DNA of 64,000 nt from Paludibacter jiangxiensis (lineage in GTDB: Bacteria; Bacteroidota; Bacteroidia; Bacteroidales; Paludibacteraceae), in NCBI GenBank assembly GCA_945870155.1, contig CAMBSB010000005.1, positions 1 through 64,000 on the forward strand. Direction: 5' to 3'. The position numbers and the translations under genes are program-made. This document shows, one piece after another, positions 9,512 to 16,931 of the stretch. Position 1 is the stretch's first letter. Every line of letters starts with the position of its first letter. The notes beneath the pieces are model-generated. The model saw only the letters and a program-made list of their open reading frames with translations, did no database searches and was not told the DNA's origin.

Positions 9512-9697
9512 TTAAATCTCAGAAATTATTTTATTCAATTCTTCTTTTGTTTTTCCAAGTTTTACTTGTAATCGGCCAAACATTTCTTCTTTTTTTCCTT
9601 CAGCAAATAATAAATCGTTATCGGTTAAGGATGCAAACCTTTGTTTGAGTAGACCTTTTTGTTCTTCCCATTTTCCTTTCATTTCGGTTGTGTTCAT
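9512..9697 (-). CDS. CsbD family stress-response protein
   Basis: The 61-residue product matches the CsbD pattern: M-K-G-K-W-E-E-Q-K-G near the start, then L-T-D-N-D-L-L-F-A-E-G-K-K-E-E-M-F-G-R-L-Q in the middle and L-G-K-T-K-E-E-L at the end. It is small, charged and soluble. CsbD proteins are induced by general stress in Bacillus and many other bacteria, though the molecular function is unknown. It is the first gene of the operon with the coiled-coil lipoprotein and the lmo0937 peptide. No exact TAnnTTTG box was found directly upstream; CAACTTTG on the minus strand near 9738 is the closest. Confidence 0.9.
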   Translation of the reverse strand: MNTTEMKGKWEEQKGLLKQRFASLTDNDLLFAEGKKEEMFGRLQVKLGKTKEELNKIISEI

Positions 9698-10155
9698 AAG
9701 TTTATTTTTTAAAATTGAGTGAATGAATTTTCACTTCACAAAGTTGCCATAATTCAACTATATCATTATTACAACATTTGGAATTTAAATTATATAATTC
9801 ACACTAGAAATATTTAACAATACAACGCTCTGTTTAATTGAGATACTCAAACTCATATTAAATTTAAAACCCAAAGCTTTATAGTGCAAAAAACATGTTG
9901 AAAAACATATTTTGGATGTCATTTTGTGATTTTCCGTATCATTTTAGTCAATTTTCAATCAAAACAACTTAAAAAAGAGTTAATTTTTAAACAATCAAGA
10001 TGATTTATTTAGAAAAAAAGTGATTCGGCGAAAACAACAAAAAAATCATTATGTAACCAATATTCAATATTAGCTTTCTTTTTGAAATAATTACATGATT
10101 AATTCTATCACATTCATATTCCAAAATAAATAATACTATCTTTTTGCTCGAAATG
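9698..10155. other. AT-rich divergent intergenic spacer
   Basis: This is the divergent spacer between the csbD operon and the ammonium-transport operon. I find no coding frame, no long repeat and no RNA-like hairpin in this part. The regulatory content is at 10156-10210. Confidence 0.5.
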
Positions 10156-10187
10156 TTTGTCTTGTATTGTCATTATGCTTAATTTTG
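10156..10187 (+). promoter_or_regulatory. Promoter of the TorF-like/glnK1/amtB1 operon
   Basis: TTTG (10156-10159), a 20-base spacer and TAATTTTG (10180-10187) match the Bacteroidota sigma-70 consensus TTTG / TAnnTTTG. Transcription would start near 10194, giving a leader of about 120 nt. Confidence 0.72.
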
Positions 10188-10188
10188 C

Positions 10189-10210
10189 ATCGTATTCAAA
10201 TGAATATGAT
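10189..10210. promoter_or_regulatory. Inverted repeat over the predicted start site
   Basis: ATCGTATTCA (10189-10198), AA, TGAATATGAT (10201-10210): two 10-base arms with one mismatch, lying directly downstream of the -7 box. The position suits an operator where a dimeric repressor would block initiation. No regulator can be named. Confidence 0.45.
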
Positions 10211-10315
10211 AGCATACAAACACATATACTATCTTTTAGTCAAATAAAAATACAATAAATTATAAACACAACAAAAACATTATTTTAAATTATTAATTCT
10301 AAAAAATTAAAGAGT

Positions 10316-11020
10316 ATGAAAACAGTAAAAATTTTAGCAATTGCAATTATTGCATTAGTTAGTTCAACAAGTGTAATGGCTCAATTCTCGGTAGGAACAG
10401 ATATCGTAAGTAATTATGTTTGGCGTGGAGTTCAACAAGATTTGACAAACACAAAAGGAACACCCAATATTCAACCATCTATTTCGTTTACAGCAGGAAA
10501 ATTTACAATCGGCGCATGGGGTTCTGCCGGCATATTAGGAACAGTTAAAGAAGTGGACATATATGCAACATTTGCCATCTCGAGTTTATTTTCTCTAACA
10601 GTAACAGATTATAACTGGAATTTTTCAAAAAGTTATTTTTCATATAGCGAAGGCACCGATCATGTTTTTGAGGGTTCATTAAACTATGCAGGTGTTGAAT
10701 CATTCCCATTAAGTGTATCACTTAATACAATGTTTTATGGAGCAGATAAAGTAGCAGTTTCAGAAACAGAATCAAAACAAGCTTATTCAACCTATTTAGA
10801 ATTGGCATATCCAATATCGGCAAATGCAAAAATATTTTTAGGAGGTTCACTGAACGAAAGTGCTAACTATGGCACAAGTGGATTTGGCATTACCAACGTT
10901 GCTTTGAAAGCGAGTAAATCAATAGAAATTACGGACAAATTCAGCTTACCTGTTTACGGTGTAGTTGGGGTAAATCCAACAGCTAAAGATGCATTCTTAG
11001 TTCTTGGAGTAACATTATAA
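10316..11020 (+). CDS. TorF-like putative outer-membrane porin linked to ammonium transport
   Basis: The 234-residue product has a cleavable signal peptide (M-K-T-V-K-I-L-A-I-A ... V-M-A-Q) and then a run of amphipathic strands ending in L-V-L-G-V-T-L, typical of an outer-membrane barrel. The N-terminal mature part V-G-T-D-I-V-S-N-Y-V-W-R-G-V is the signature of the TorF/TIGR02001 putative porin family, whose members often lie beside P-II and amt genes. It is the first gene of an operon with glnK1 (76 nt downstream) and amtB1. A role in letting ammonium or small amines cross the outer membrane is inference from context. It may sense or respond to nitrogen limitation with the downstream genes. 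Confidence 0.68.
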   Translation: MKTVKILAIAIIALVSSTSVMAQFSVGTDIVSNYVWRGVQQDLTNTKGTPNIQPSISFTAGKFTIGAWGSAGILGTVKEVDIYATFAISSLFSLTVTDYNWNFSKSYFSYSEGTDHVFEGSLNYAGVESFPLSVSLNTMFYGADKVAVSETESKQAYSTYLELAYPISANAKIFLGGSLNESANYGTSGFGITNVALKASKSIEITDKFSLPVYGVVGVNPTAKDAFLVLGVTL

Positions 11021-11035
11021 AAAAATCAACAAATA

Positions 11036-11063
11036 ATAATCTACCCTTTTGTGGGTAGATTAT
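11036..11063 (+). other. Intercistronic hairpin before glnK1
   Basis: ATAATCTACCC (11036-11046) pairs perfectly with GGGTAGATTAT (11053-11063) around a 6-nt loop. No T-run follows, so it is more likely an mRNA-processing or stability structure, or a partial attenuator, than a full terminator. Confidence 0.65.
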
Positions 11064-11096
11064 ATATAGTATTCATTTTTAAAAAATTTAAAAACA

Positions 11097-11444
11097 ATGA
11101 AAAAAATTGAAGCAATTATCAGAAAATCAAAGTTTGAAGATGTAAAACAAGCTTTGTATGATGCAGGTATTGATTGGTTTTCTTACTGGGATATTACTGG
11201 TTTGGGCAAATCAACAGAAGATCAAATAGTTCGTGGACAGGTATTTAAATCAGGATACATACAACGTCGCATGATAACAATTGTAGTACGAGACATCAAT
11301 CTCGAAAAAACTGTCAATGCCATACTTAAGTCGGGTTGGACAGGTGAAACCGGAGACGGAAAAATATTTGTATACAATATAGAAGAAACATATAGAATTC
11401 GCACCAAGGAATCGGGTCCGGATGCATTATACAATAAAGAATAG
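11097..11444 (+). CDS. glnK: P-II family nitrogen regulatory protein, copy 1
   Basis: The 115-residue protein has the P-II layout: M-K-K-I-E-A-I-I-R at the start, a T-loop at about residues 36-58, and the C-terminal block T-G-E-T-G-D-G-K-I-F-V with R-I-R-T. P-II trimers bind ATP/ADP and 2-oxoglutarate and plug AmtB. In my alignment to E. coli GlnB/GlnK the T-loop is one residue shorter, the uridylylated Tyr51 is replaced by Phe50 (R-G-Q-V-F), and Gln39 of the 2-oxoglutarate site is not obviously present (K-S-T-E-D). Control by uridylylation is therefore unlikely. The gene sits between the porin and amtB1 (36 nt upstream of the latter), the usual glnK-amtB pairing. Confidence 0.93.
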   Translation: MKKIEAIIRKSKFEDVKQALYDAGIDWFSYWDITGLGKSTEDQIVRGQVFKSGYIQRRMITIVVRDINLEKTVNAILKSGWTGETGDGKIFVYNIEETYRIRTKESGPDALYNKE

Positions 11445-11480
11445 AAACAATTAATTATCAAACACATAAAAAAGTTTCGT

Positions 11481-12845
11481 ATGAAAAAATATATAACATT
11501 AGCTAGTTTATTAGCTTTATTTACCCCAGCACTTTTTGCACAAACAACTCCGATTGTCCCAACAGTGGATGCTGGAGATACAGCATGGATGATTGTAGCA
11601 ACCGCTTTAGTATTATTTATGTCTATCCCTGGACTTGCACTTTTCTATGGCGGTCTGGTTCGTCGTAAAAACGTATTGAATGTTTTTATGCAAGTTTTTA
11701 TTTTAGTTGCTGTAATAAGCATCGAATGGGTAGTATTTGGATATAGCAATGCATTTGGTTCTAGTTCAATAGAATGGTTAAAACCTTATTTTGGTGGTTT
11801 TGACTGGGCTTTTCTAAACAACATCAATGTGAGTGATTTAAGTCCTTATTTTATTTCACACTCTCAACCAACTGCTGATGGTGGTACAATTGGAACAATT
11901 CCTCACATTATTTTCATTATGTTTCAGGGCATGTTTGCTGTAATTACACCTGCGTTAATTCTTGGAGCATTTGCAGAACGTATCAGTTTTAAAGGATTTT
12001 TAGTTTTTTCATTACTATGGGCAATTTTTATTTACAATCCAATAGCACACTGGGTTTGGTCGGGCGATGGTTGGTTATTTAAATTAGGAGCTCTTGATTT
12101 TGCTGGAGGAACAGTTGTTCACATCAATGCAGGTGTTGCAGCTATAGTTACTGCAATCATGCTTGGAAAAAGACGTGATTATAAAGGACATGCACTTCCA
12201 CCTCACAATATTACTTATGTAGTTATGGGAGCAGCCATGCTTTGGGTTGGTTGGTTTGGATTTAATGCAGGTAGTGGACTTGCAGCTGATGGATTAGCAG
12301 CAAATGCATTGATGGTAACACACATAGCAGCAGCTACAGCAGCCATAACATGGGCTTTAATTGAATGGTTCTTTGACAAACGTCCAACTATTGTAGGTAT
12401 CAGTACCGGTGCGGTAGCAGGTTTAGTAGCAATTACACCAGCCGCAGGTTTTGTAGGTGTAGGCGGAGCACTTATTATTGGAGTAGCAGTATCAGTAGTA
12501 TGTTTTATTATGGTTGCATATGTTAAACCTAAACTTGGATATGACGATTCGTTAGATGCATTTGGAGTTCATGGAGTTGGTGGTATTTTAGGTGCTATTT
12601 TAACAGGTGTTTTAGCAACTCCAGCTATACAATCGGCTTATAGTGGTGCTGCTTTTGGAAACTTACACCAATTATGGGTACAATTTATTGCAATTGGAGC
12701 AACTATTGTTTTCTCAGGAGTTGGAACATTTATATTGTTCAAAATCACTGACTTGTTAGTAGGTGTACGAGCAACAGATAAACAAGAAGCAATTGGACTT
12801 GATGAAACTCAACACGGAGAAACAGCTTACACTAATTTCGATTAA
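11481..12845 (+). CDS. amtB: Ammonium transporter, copy 1
   Basis: This is a 454-residue Amt/Rh family channel. It has a signal-peptide-like first segment (ending L-F-A-Q), the D-T-A-W-M start of the first core helix and eleven membrane helices. The pore's twin histidines are His214 (T-V-V-H-I-N-A-G-V-A) and His364 (F-G-V-H-G-V-G-G). Length and motifs are complete. The protein conducts ammonium across the inner membrane and is normally blocked by the P-II encoded just upstream. The C-terminal tail A-I-G-L-D-E-T-Q-H-G-E-T is identical to that of the second copy, suggesting a selected interaction surface. The transcript ends in a hairpin at 12921-12940 and in RNA element A. Confidence 0.96.
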   Translation: MKKYITLASLLALFTPALFAQTTPIVPTVDAGDTAWMIVATALVLFMSIPGLALFYGGLVRRKNVLNVFMQVFILVAVISIEWVVFGYSNAFGSSSIEWLKPYFGGFDWAFLNNINVSDLSPYFISHSQPTADGGTIGTIPHIIFIMFQGMFAVITPALILGAFAERISFKGFLVFSLLWAIFIYNPIAHWVWSGDGWLFKLGALDFAGGTVVHINAGVAAIVTAIMLGKRRDYKGHALPPHNITYVVMGAAMLWVGWFGFNAGSGLAADGLAANALMVTHIAAATAAITWALIEWFFDKRPTIVGISTGAVAGLVAITPAAGFVGVGGALIIGVAVSVVCFIMVAYVKPKLGYDDSLDAFGVHGVGGILGAILTGVLATPAIQSAYSGAAFGNLHQLWVQFIAIGATIVFSGVGTFILFKITDLLVGVRATDKQEAIGLDETQHGETAYTNFD

Positions 12846-12920
12846 CTGTTTGTTTACAAATATTTCAGAAGAGAAGTTTCAACAAAATTCACACAAACAT
12901 TTTTAGACAAATTTAAAGGA

Positions 12921-12940
12921 GCGGAATCTATAAATTCCGC
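12921..12940 (+). other. 3' hairpin after amtB1
   Basis: GCGGAAT (12921-12927) pairs with ATTCCGC (12934-12940) with a CTATAA loop and flanking A/T pairing. Only a short TTC follows, so termination here would be weak. It precedes RNA element A on the same strand. Confidence 0.55.
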
Positions 12941-12969
12941 TTCTAAATGTCAATCATGTTTTAAATTAA

Positions 12970-13051
12970 ACACGGTGAAACTGTTTTAAATCGTGTGTTT
13001 TTTAGTTTTATTGTTTCCAACAGACTGTTTCGTGAGAAACGGTCTGTTTTT
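12970..13051 (+). ncRNA. Nitrogen-island RNA element, copy A
   Basis: This copy has two hairpins and a linker. The 5' stem is ACACG (12970-12974) with CGTGT (12992-12996). The linker contains TTTAGTTTTATTGTT (13001-13015). The 3' stem, CAGACTGTTTC with GAAACGGTCTG (13021-13031/13036-13046), has a GTGA tetraloop and five T after it. Copies B and C share the linker and the CAGACT stem with compensatory base changes. It lies after amtB1 and before the glnK2 promoter, so it may be the 3' end of the amtB1 mRNA, a processed small RNA or a terminator. No separate promoter was found. Confidence 0.65.
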
Positions 13052-13156
13052 GTTTCATTTTGATATATTCAAATTCATATAATGTATTTTTTGATACTTA
13101 TTCGACATTATATATATCTTATTTATGCTATTTATATCATATTATTATCATTTTGT

Positions 13157-13186
13157 TTTGCGATTAAAATAAAAATATTACTTTTG
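13157..13186 (+). promoter_or_regulatory. Promoter of the glnK2-amtB2 operon
   Basis: TTTG at 13157-13160, an 18-base spacer and TACTTTTG at 13179-13186; an alternative TTTG at 13152-13155 gives a 23-base spacer. Start near 13193 and a leader of about 80 nt. Confidence 0.62.
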
Positions 13187-13253
13187 CTGCGGAAATACAA
13201 TAACAATCTAGTAATTTCAATAGAATATCAAAAAAATGAATTATTACAAAACA

Positions 13254-13271
13254 AACAATAAAACAAAACAA
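13254..13271 (+). promoter_or_regulatory. Leader segment complementary to the RNA-element linker (glnK2)
   Basis: AACAATAAAACAAAACAA ends two bases before the GTG start of glnK2 and is complementary, with about two mismatches, to the linker shared by RNA elements A and C. The sequence is low in complexity, so chance is possible. See the finding on antisense pairing. Confidence 0.3.
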
Positions 13272-13273
13272 AA

Positions 13274-13621
13274 GTGAAAAAAATTGAAGCAGTAATCCGC
13301 AAATCCAAATTCGAGGATGTTAAACAAGCCTTGTACGATGTTGACATTGATTGGTTTTCATATTGGGACATTACAGGTCTTGGTAAATCCACAGAAGAAC
13401 AAGTAGTTCGTGGCCAAGTATTTAAATCAGGATATATCCAAAGAAGAATGATTTCAATTGTTGTTCGGGATATTAACTTAGAAAAAACAGTTAATGCCAT
13501 TTTGAATTCGGCATGGACAGGCGAAACAGGTGATGGAAAAATTTTCATTTATGATATTCTTGAAACATTTAGAATCCGCACCAAAGAATCCGGTCCAAAT
13601 GCACTTTTTAATAATGAATAG
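13274..13621 (+). CDS. glnK: P-II family nitrogen regulatory protein, copy 2
   Basis: The 115-residue product is very close to the first P-II copy and shares all its features, including Phe50 in place of the uridylylated Tyr51 and the shortened T-loop. The start is a GTG: the aligned residues M-K-K-I-E-A match the ATG start of copy 1, and no ATG is available at that place. The leader has an A/C-rich stretch directly before the GTG instead of a Shine-Dalgarno sequence. It lies 45 nt before amtB2 and has its own promoter at 13157-13186, so the two P-II/Amt pairs can be expressed separately. Confidence 0.93.
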   Translation: MKKIEAVIRKSKFEDVKQALYDVDIDWFSYWDITGLGKSTEEQVVRGQVFKSGYIQRRMISIVVRDINLEKTVNAILNSAWTGETGDGKIFIYDILETFRIRTKESGPNALFNNE

Positions 13622-13666
13622 TAATATTTATTAAAAAAAAATATGTCGAAATTCAATTTAAATTAA

Positions 13667-15028
13667 ATGAGAAAAATTAAATTCCCACTATTAATACTAT
13701 TAACTTTATTCAATTTACCAATTCAGGCACAGACAACAGCTCCAACTATCGATACAGGTGATACAGCTTGGGTATTAGTATCAACAGCACTTGTACTTTT
13801 CATGTCCATTCCCGGATTGGCTCTTTTTTATGGTGGTCTTGTTCGCCGAAAAAACGTATTAAGCGTTTTTATGCAAATCTTTATACTAGTTGCAGCCATA
13901 AGTGTAGAATGGGTGATTTTAGGCTATAGCAATGCATTTGGATCGAACTCCATTGATTGGTTAAAACCTTTTATTGGTGGTTTTGATTGGGCTTTTTTGC
14001 GAAACATTTCCATTAACGAGTTGAGTCCTTTTTTTATATCGCATTATTCAGTATTGGCTGATGGATCAAAAGTTGGAACAATTCCTCATATAGTTTTCAT
14101 TCTTTTTCAGGGAATGTTTGCAGTTATTACTCCTGCTCTAATTATTGGAGCTTTTGCTGAACGAATAAATTTCAAGGGATTTTTAATATTTTCAATTCTT
14201 TGGGCTATTTTTATCTATAATCCTATTGCTCATTGGGTTTGGTCAGCCGATGGATGGCTTTACAAAATGGGAACTTTAGACTTTGCCGGTGGAATAGTTG
14301 TACATGTTAGTGCAGGTGTAGCTGCAATAGTAACAGCAATATTGCTTGGAAAACGACGCGATTACAAAGGACATGCTTTGCCACCTCACAATATACCACA
14401 AGTAGCCATAGGTACCGGCATGCTTTGGGTAGGTTGGTTTGGATTTAATGGCGGAAGTGGTCTTGCTGCCGATGGACTTGCTGGAAATTCCCTGTTTGTA
14501 ACTCACATTTCAGCATCTGTTGCCGCATTAACATGGACAGCTCTTGAATGGAAAATAGATAAAAGACCAACAGTAGTTGGAATTTGTACAGGAGCCATAG
14601 CAGGATTAGCTACAATTACCGGTGCATCGGGTTTCGTAAGTGTGCAAAGCGCAATAATTATTGGATTTTCAGCTTCTGTAATCTGCTTTTTAATGGTTGC
14701 TTACATGAAACCAAAATTGGGATATGATGATTCACTTGATGCTTTTGGAGTACATGGAATTGGAGGTATAATTGGAGTTATTTTAACAGGAGTGTTTGCA
14801 TCTCCATTGATTCAATTGAATTATAGTGGAGCAATTTACGGAAATTTTCACCAATTGTGGATTCAAATTTTAGCAACCGGAACAACTATTGTTTTTTCAG
14901 GCATAGGAACTTATATATTGTTTAAAATTACAGATAAATTAGTAGGAGTTCGTGTTAATGATAAGCATGAAGCCATTGGTCTTGACGAAACTCAGCATGG
15001 CGAAACAGCTTATACAAATTTTGATTAA
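13667..15028 (+). CDS. amtB: Ammonium transporter, copy 2
   Basis: This 453-residue Amt channel is closely similar to copy 1 along its whole length. It has a signal-like first segment ending P-I-Q-A-Q and the twin pore histidines His213 (V-V-H-V-S-A-G) and His363 (F-G-V-H-G-I-G-G). The external loop around residues 125-138 and the N-terminus differ most. It forms an operon with glnK2 and ends 70 nt before RNA element B, which carries a strong terminator. The tandem arrangement of two P-II/Amt units suggests duplication in place. Different affinity or expression of the two channels is possible but not shown by the sequence. Confidence 0.96.
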   Translation: MRKIKFPLLILLTLFNLPIQAQTTAPTIDTGDTAWVLVSTALVLFMSIPGLALFYGGLVRRKNVLSVFMQIFILVAAISVEWVILGYSNAFGSNSIDWLKPFIGGFDWAFLRNISINELSPFFISHYSVLADGSKVGTIPHIVFILFQGMFAVITPALIIGAFAERINFKGFLIFSILWAIFIYNPIAHWVWSADGWLYKMGTLDFAGGIVVHVSAGVAAIVTAILLGKRRDYKGHALPPHNIPQVAIGTGMLWVGWFGFNGGSGLAADGLAGNSLFVTHISASVAALTWTALEWKIDKRPTVVGICTGAIAGLATITGASGFVSVQSAIIIGFSASVICFLMVAYMKPKLGYDDSLDAFGVHGIGGIIGVILTGVFASPLIQLNYSGAIYGNFHQLWIQILATGTTIVFSGIGTYILFKITDKLVGVRVNDKHEAIGLDETQHGETAYTNFD

Positions 15029-15070
15029 ACAAAATTGCAAATTATTTTGTGCTATTTTGAATTAAATGAT

Positions 15071-15136
15071 TGTGTGTTCTTTAGTTTTATTTTTAAAAAG
15101 CAGACTAATTCGAATTGAATTAGTCTGCTTTTTTTT
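15071..15136 (+). ncRNA. Nitrogen-island RNA element, copy B, with terminator stem
   Basis: The linker GTGTGTTCTTTAGTTTTATT begins at 15072, and CAGACT begins 29 bases later, against 28 in copies A and C. The 3' stem AGCAGACTAATTC (15099-15111) pairs perfectly with GAATTAGTCTGCT (15117-15129), loop GAATT, and is followed by eight T: a strong terminator for amtB2, and A-rich enough on the left to serve gdhA on the other strand. The stem differs from A and C by paired changes. A 5' hairpin (ACAAAAT/ATTTTGT around 15030-15055) replaces the CGTG stem. Confidence 0.68.
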
Positions 15137-15198
15137 ATTTGATACTTAAATATAAAATAAATTGTATGTAAGTTTACAAAATTGTATCATTTATATTT

Positions 15199-16536
15199 TT
15201 AAATTACACCTTGCGCCATCATTGCTTTTGCCACTTTCATAAATCCGGCAACATTAGCCCCTTTTACATAGTTAACAAAACCATCGGATTCGGTTCCATA
15301 TTTTACACATGATTCATGTATACTAGCCATAATTCCTTTAAGTTTTTGATCTACTTCTTCTTTTGACCAACTTATGCGCATAGAGTTTTGAGTCATTTCT
15401 AATCCGGAAACAGATACACCACCTGCATTGGCTGCCTTACCCGGTCCATAAAGTATTTTATTTTTCAAGAACACTTCAACAGCCTCGGGAGTTGAAGGCA
15501 TATTAGCACCTTCCGAAACAGCAATACAACCATTTGCTACAAGTGTCAGAGCATCATCACCATTCAATTCATTTTGTGTAGCCGATGGCAAAGCAATGGT
15601 ACATTTTTCGGCCCAAGGACGTCCACCTTCTACATACTTACAGTTATATTTATCGGCATATTCTTTTATACGTCCGCGATACACATTTTTTAATTCAAAA
15701 ATATAAGCCAATTTTTCACTATCAATACCATTTTCGTCGTAAATATAGCCATTACTATCCGATAGTGTAATTACTTTTCCTCCTAATTCCAAGACTTTTT
15801 CGGCAGTGAAAGTTGCAACATTACCAGAACCAGAAATAGAAACTACCTGACCTTTTAAATCATTAATTCCCTTGCGCTTAAGCATATTCATTAAGAAATA
15901 AATATTACCGTAACCTGTTGCTTCGGGACGTATAAGTGAACCTCCAAACTCCAAACCTTTACCTGTAAAAGTGCCTGTATTTTCACGAGCTATTTTTTTA
16001 TACATGCCATACATGTATGCTACTTCGCGACCTCCTACACCAATATCACCCGCTGGAATATCTGTATCAGGACCAATATGACGCCACAATTCTAACATAA
16101 ACGCTTGACAAAAACGCATCACTTCAGCATTTGACTTGCCTTTAGGATTAAAGTCAGATCCGCCTTTTGCTCCACCCATAGGAAGTGTAGTAAGTGCATT
16201 TTTAAACGTTTGTTCGAAAGCTAAAAATTTCAGGATCGAAGGACAAACAGAGGCGTGAAAACGCATACCTCCTTTATAAGGGCCGATTGCATTGTTGTGT
16301 TGAATACGGTATGCCATGTTGGTCTGAACATTACCTTTGTCATCAGTCCAAGTAATGCGGAACGAAAAAATCCGTTCTGGTATACAAAGACGTTCAATCA
16401 AATTTTGTTTTTCGAACTCGGGATGTGCATTGTATTCCTCTTCGATAGAATGTAACACCTCCTCTACTGCCTGATGATATTCAGGTTCATTTGGAAATCT
16501 TCTCTTTAAATTGTCGAGAACTAATTCAACTTTCAT
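15199..16536 (-). CDS. gdhA: NADP-type glutamate dehydrogenase
   Basis: The 445-residue protein is a hexameric-type (GDH-50) glutamate dehydrogenase that reductively aminates 2-oxoglutarate with ammonium. Catalytic Lys124 lies in G-G-A-K-G-G-S-D-F and Asp164 in P-A-G-D-I-G-V-G; the Rossmann glycine motif S-I-S-G-S-G-N-V-A-T follows near residue 235. Length equals that of the E. coli/Bacteroides enzyme. The cofactor preference for NADP is inferred from family and context. It is transcribed toward amtB2, sharing the terminator region of element B. Its promoter (16577-16607), a TTGTCA-ATA-TGACAA dyad farther upstream, and a 34-nt leader complementary to the RNA-element linker are listed separately. 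Confidence 0.96.
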   Translation of the reverse strand: MKVELVLDNLKRRFPNEPEYHQAVEEVLHSIEEEYNAHPEFEKQNLIERLCIPERIFSFRITWTDDKGNVQTNMAYRIQHNNAIGPYKGGMRFHASVCPSILKFLAFEQTFKNALTTLPMGGAKGGSDFNPKGKSNAEVMRFCQAFMLELWRHIGPDTDIPAGDIGVGGREVAYMYGMYKKIARENTGTFTGKGLEFGGSLIRPEATGYGNIYFLMNMLKRKGINDLKGQVVSISGSGNVATFTAEKVLELGGKVITLSDSNGYIYDENGIDSEKLAYIFELKNVYRGRIKEYADKYNCKYVEGGRPWAEKCTIALPSATQNELNGDDALTLVANGCIAVSEGANMPSTPEAVEVFLKNKILYGPGKAANAGGVSVSGLEMTQNSMRISWSKEEVDQKLKGIMASIHESCVKYGTESDGFVNYVKGANVAGFMKVAKAMMAQGVI

Positions 16537-16547
16537 AATAAAAATGC

Positions 16548-16564
16548 TTTTTAGTTTTATTGTT
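16548..16564 (-). promoter_or_regulatory. gdhA leader segment complementary to the RNA-element linker
   Basis: On the coding strand this is AACAATAAAACTAAAAA, ending 11 bases before the ATG. It is an exact 17-base complement of the linker of RNA elements A and C and would cover the ribosome-loading region of the gdhA mRNA. Confidence 0.4.
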
Positions 16565-16576
16565 TTATAACGGGCT

Positions 16577-16607
16577 CAAAGTTACAAATTAATATCAAAA
16601 TCACAAT
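16577..16607 (-). promoter_or_regulatory. gdhA promoter
   Basis: On the minus strand ATTG (16607-16604), a 19-base spacer and TAACTTTG (16584-16577) match the Bacteroidota consensus. The start would be near 16570, giving a leader of about 34 nt. Confidence 0.7.
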
Positions 16608-16664
16608 ATTATGAACATTTTAAATATATTATTTACAAATAAAAACCAATATATCACACTATCG

Positions 16665-16679
16665 TTGTCAATATGACAA
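16665..16679. promoter_or_regulatory. Perfect dyad TTGTCA-ATA-TGACAA upstream of gdhA
   Basis: Two perfect 6-base arms lie about 60 bases upstream of the gdhA -33 box. The shape suits a dimeric activator, possibly of the Crp/Fnr or a related class, but no regulator can be assigned. Confidence 0.4.
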
Positions 16680-16931
16680 TATTTAAATCTCCAATTATAT
16701 TTTTATTTTGAATCAAATTTCAATTAATCTTTATCAAAATGATAGATATTTATAAAAATACAATTATTATAGAAAGCTATAATACGCAACAAATAACAAA
16801 TAATTATATCAATAATATAATTATTTTGATAGTAATACTTTTAATTTGTAAGCATTTTGAAAGTGTTAAATTGCCAATTTATATTAGCAAACACAAAGAT
16901 TATTTATAAATAGTGTATATTTATAAATATT
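16680..16931. other. AT-rich intergenic spacer
   Basis: This is the remainder of the spacer between gdhA and the downstream end of the PEP-synthase-like gene, both on the minus strand. It contains only A/T-rich microrepeats; no frame, hairpin terminator or repeat element was recognised. Confidence 0.5.

Noticed and set aside
16548-16564. A fourth copy of the nitrogen RNA element near gdhA on the plus strand
   Set aside because: Only the linker matches; there is no CAGACT stem or 5' hairpin. It is better viewed as the complement within the gdhA leader.
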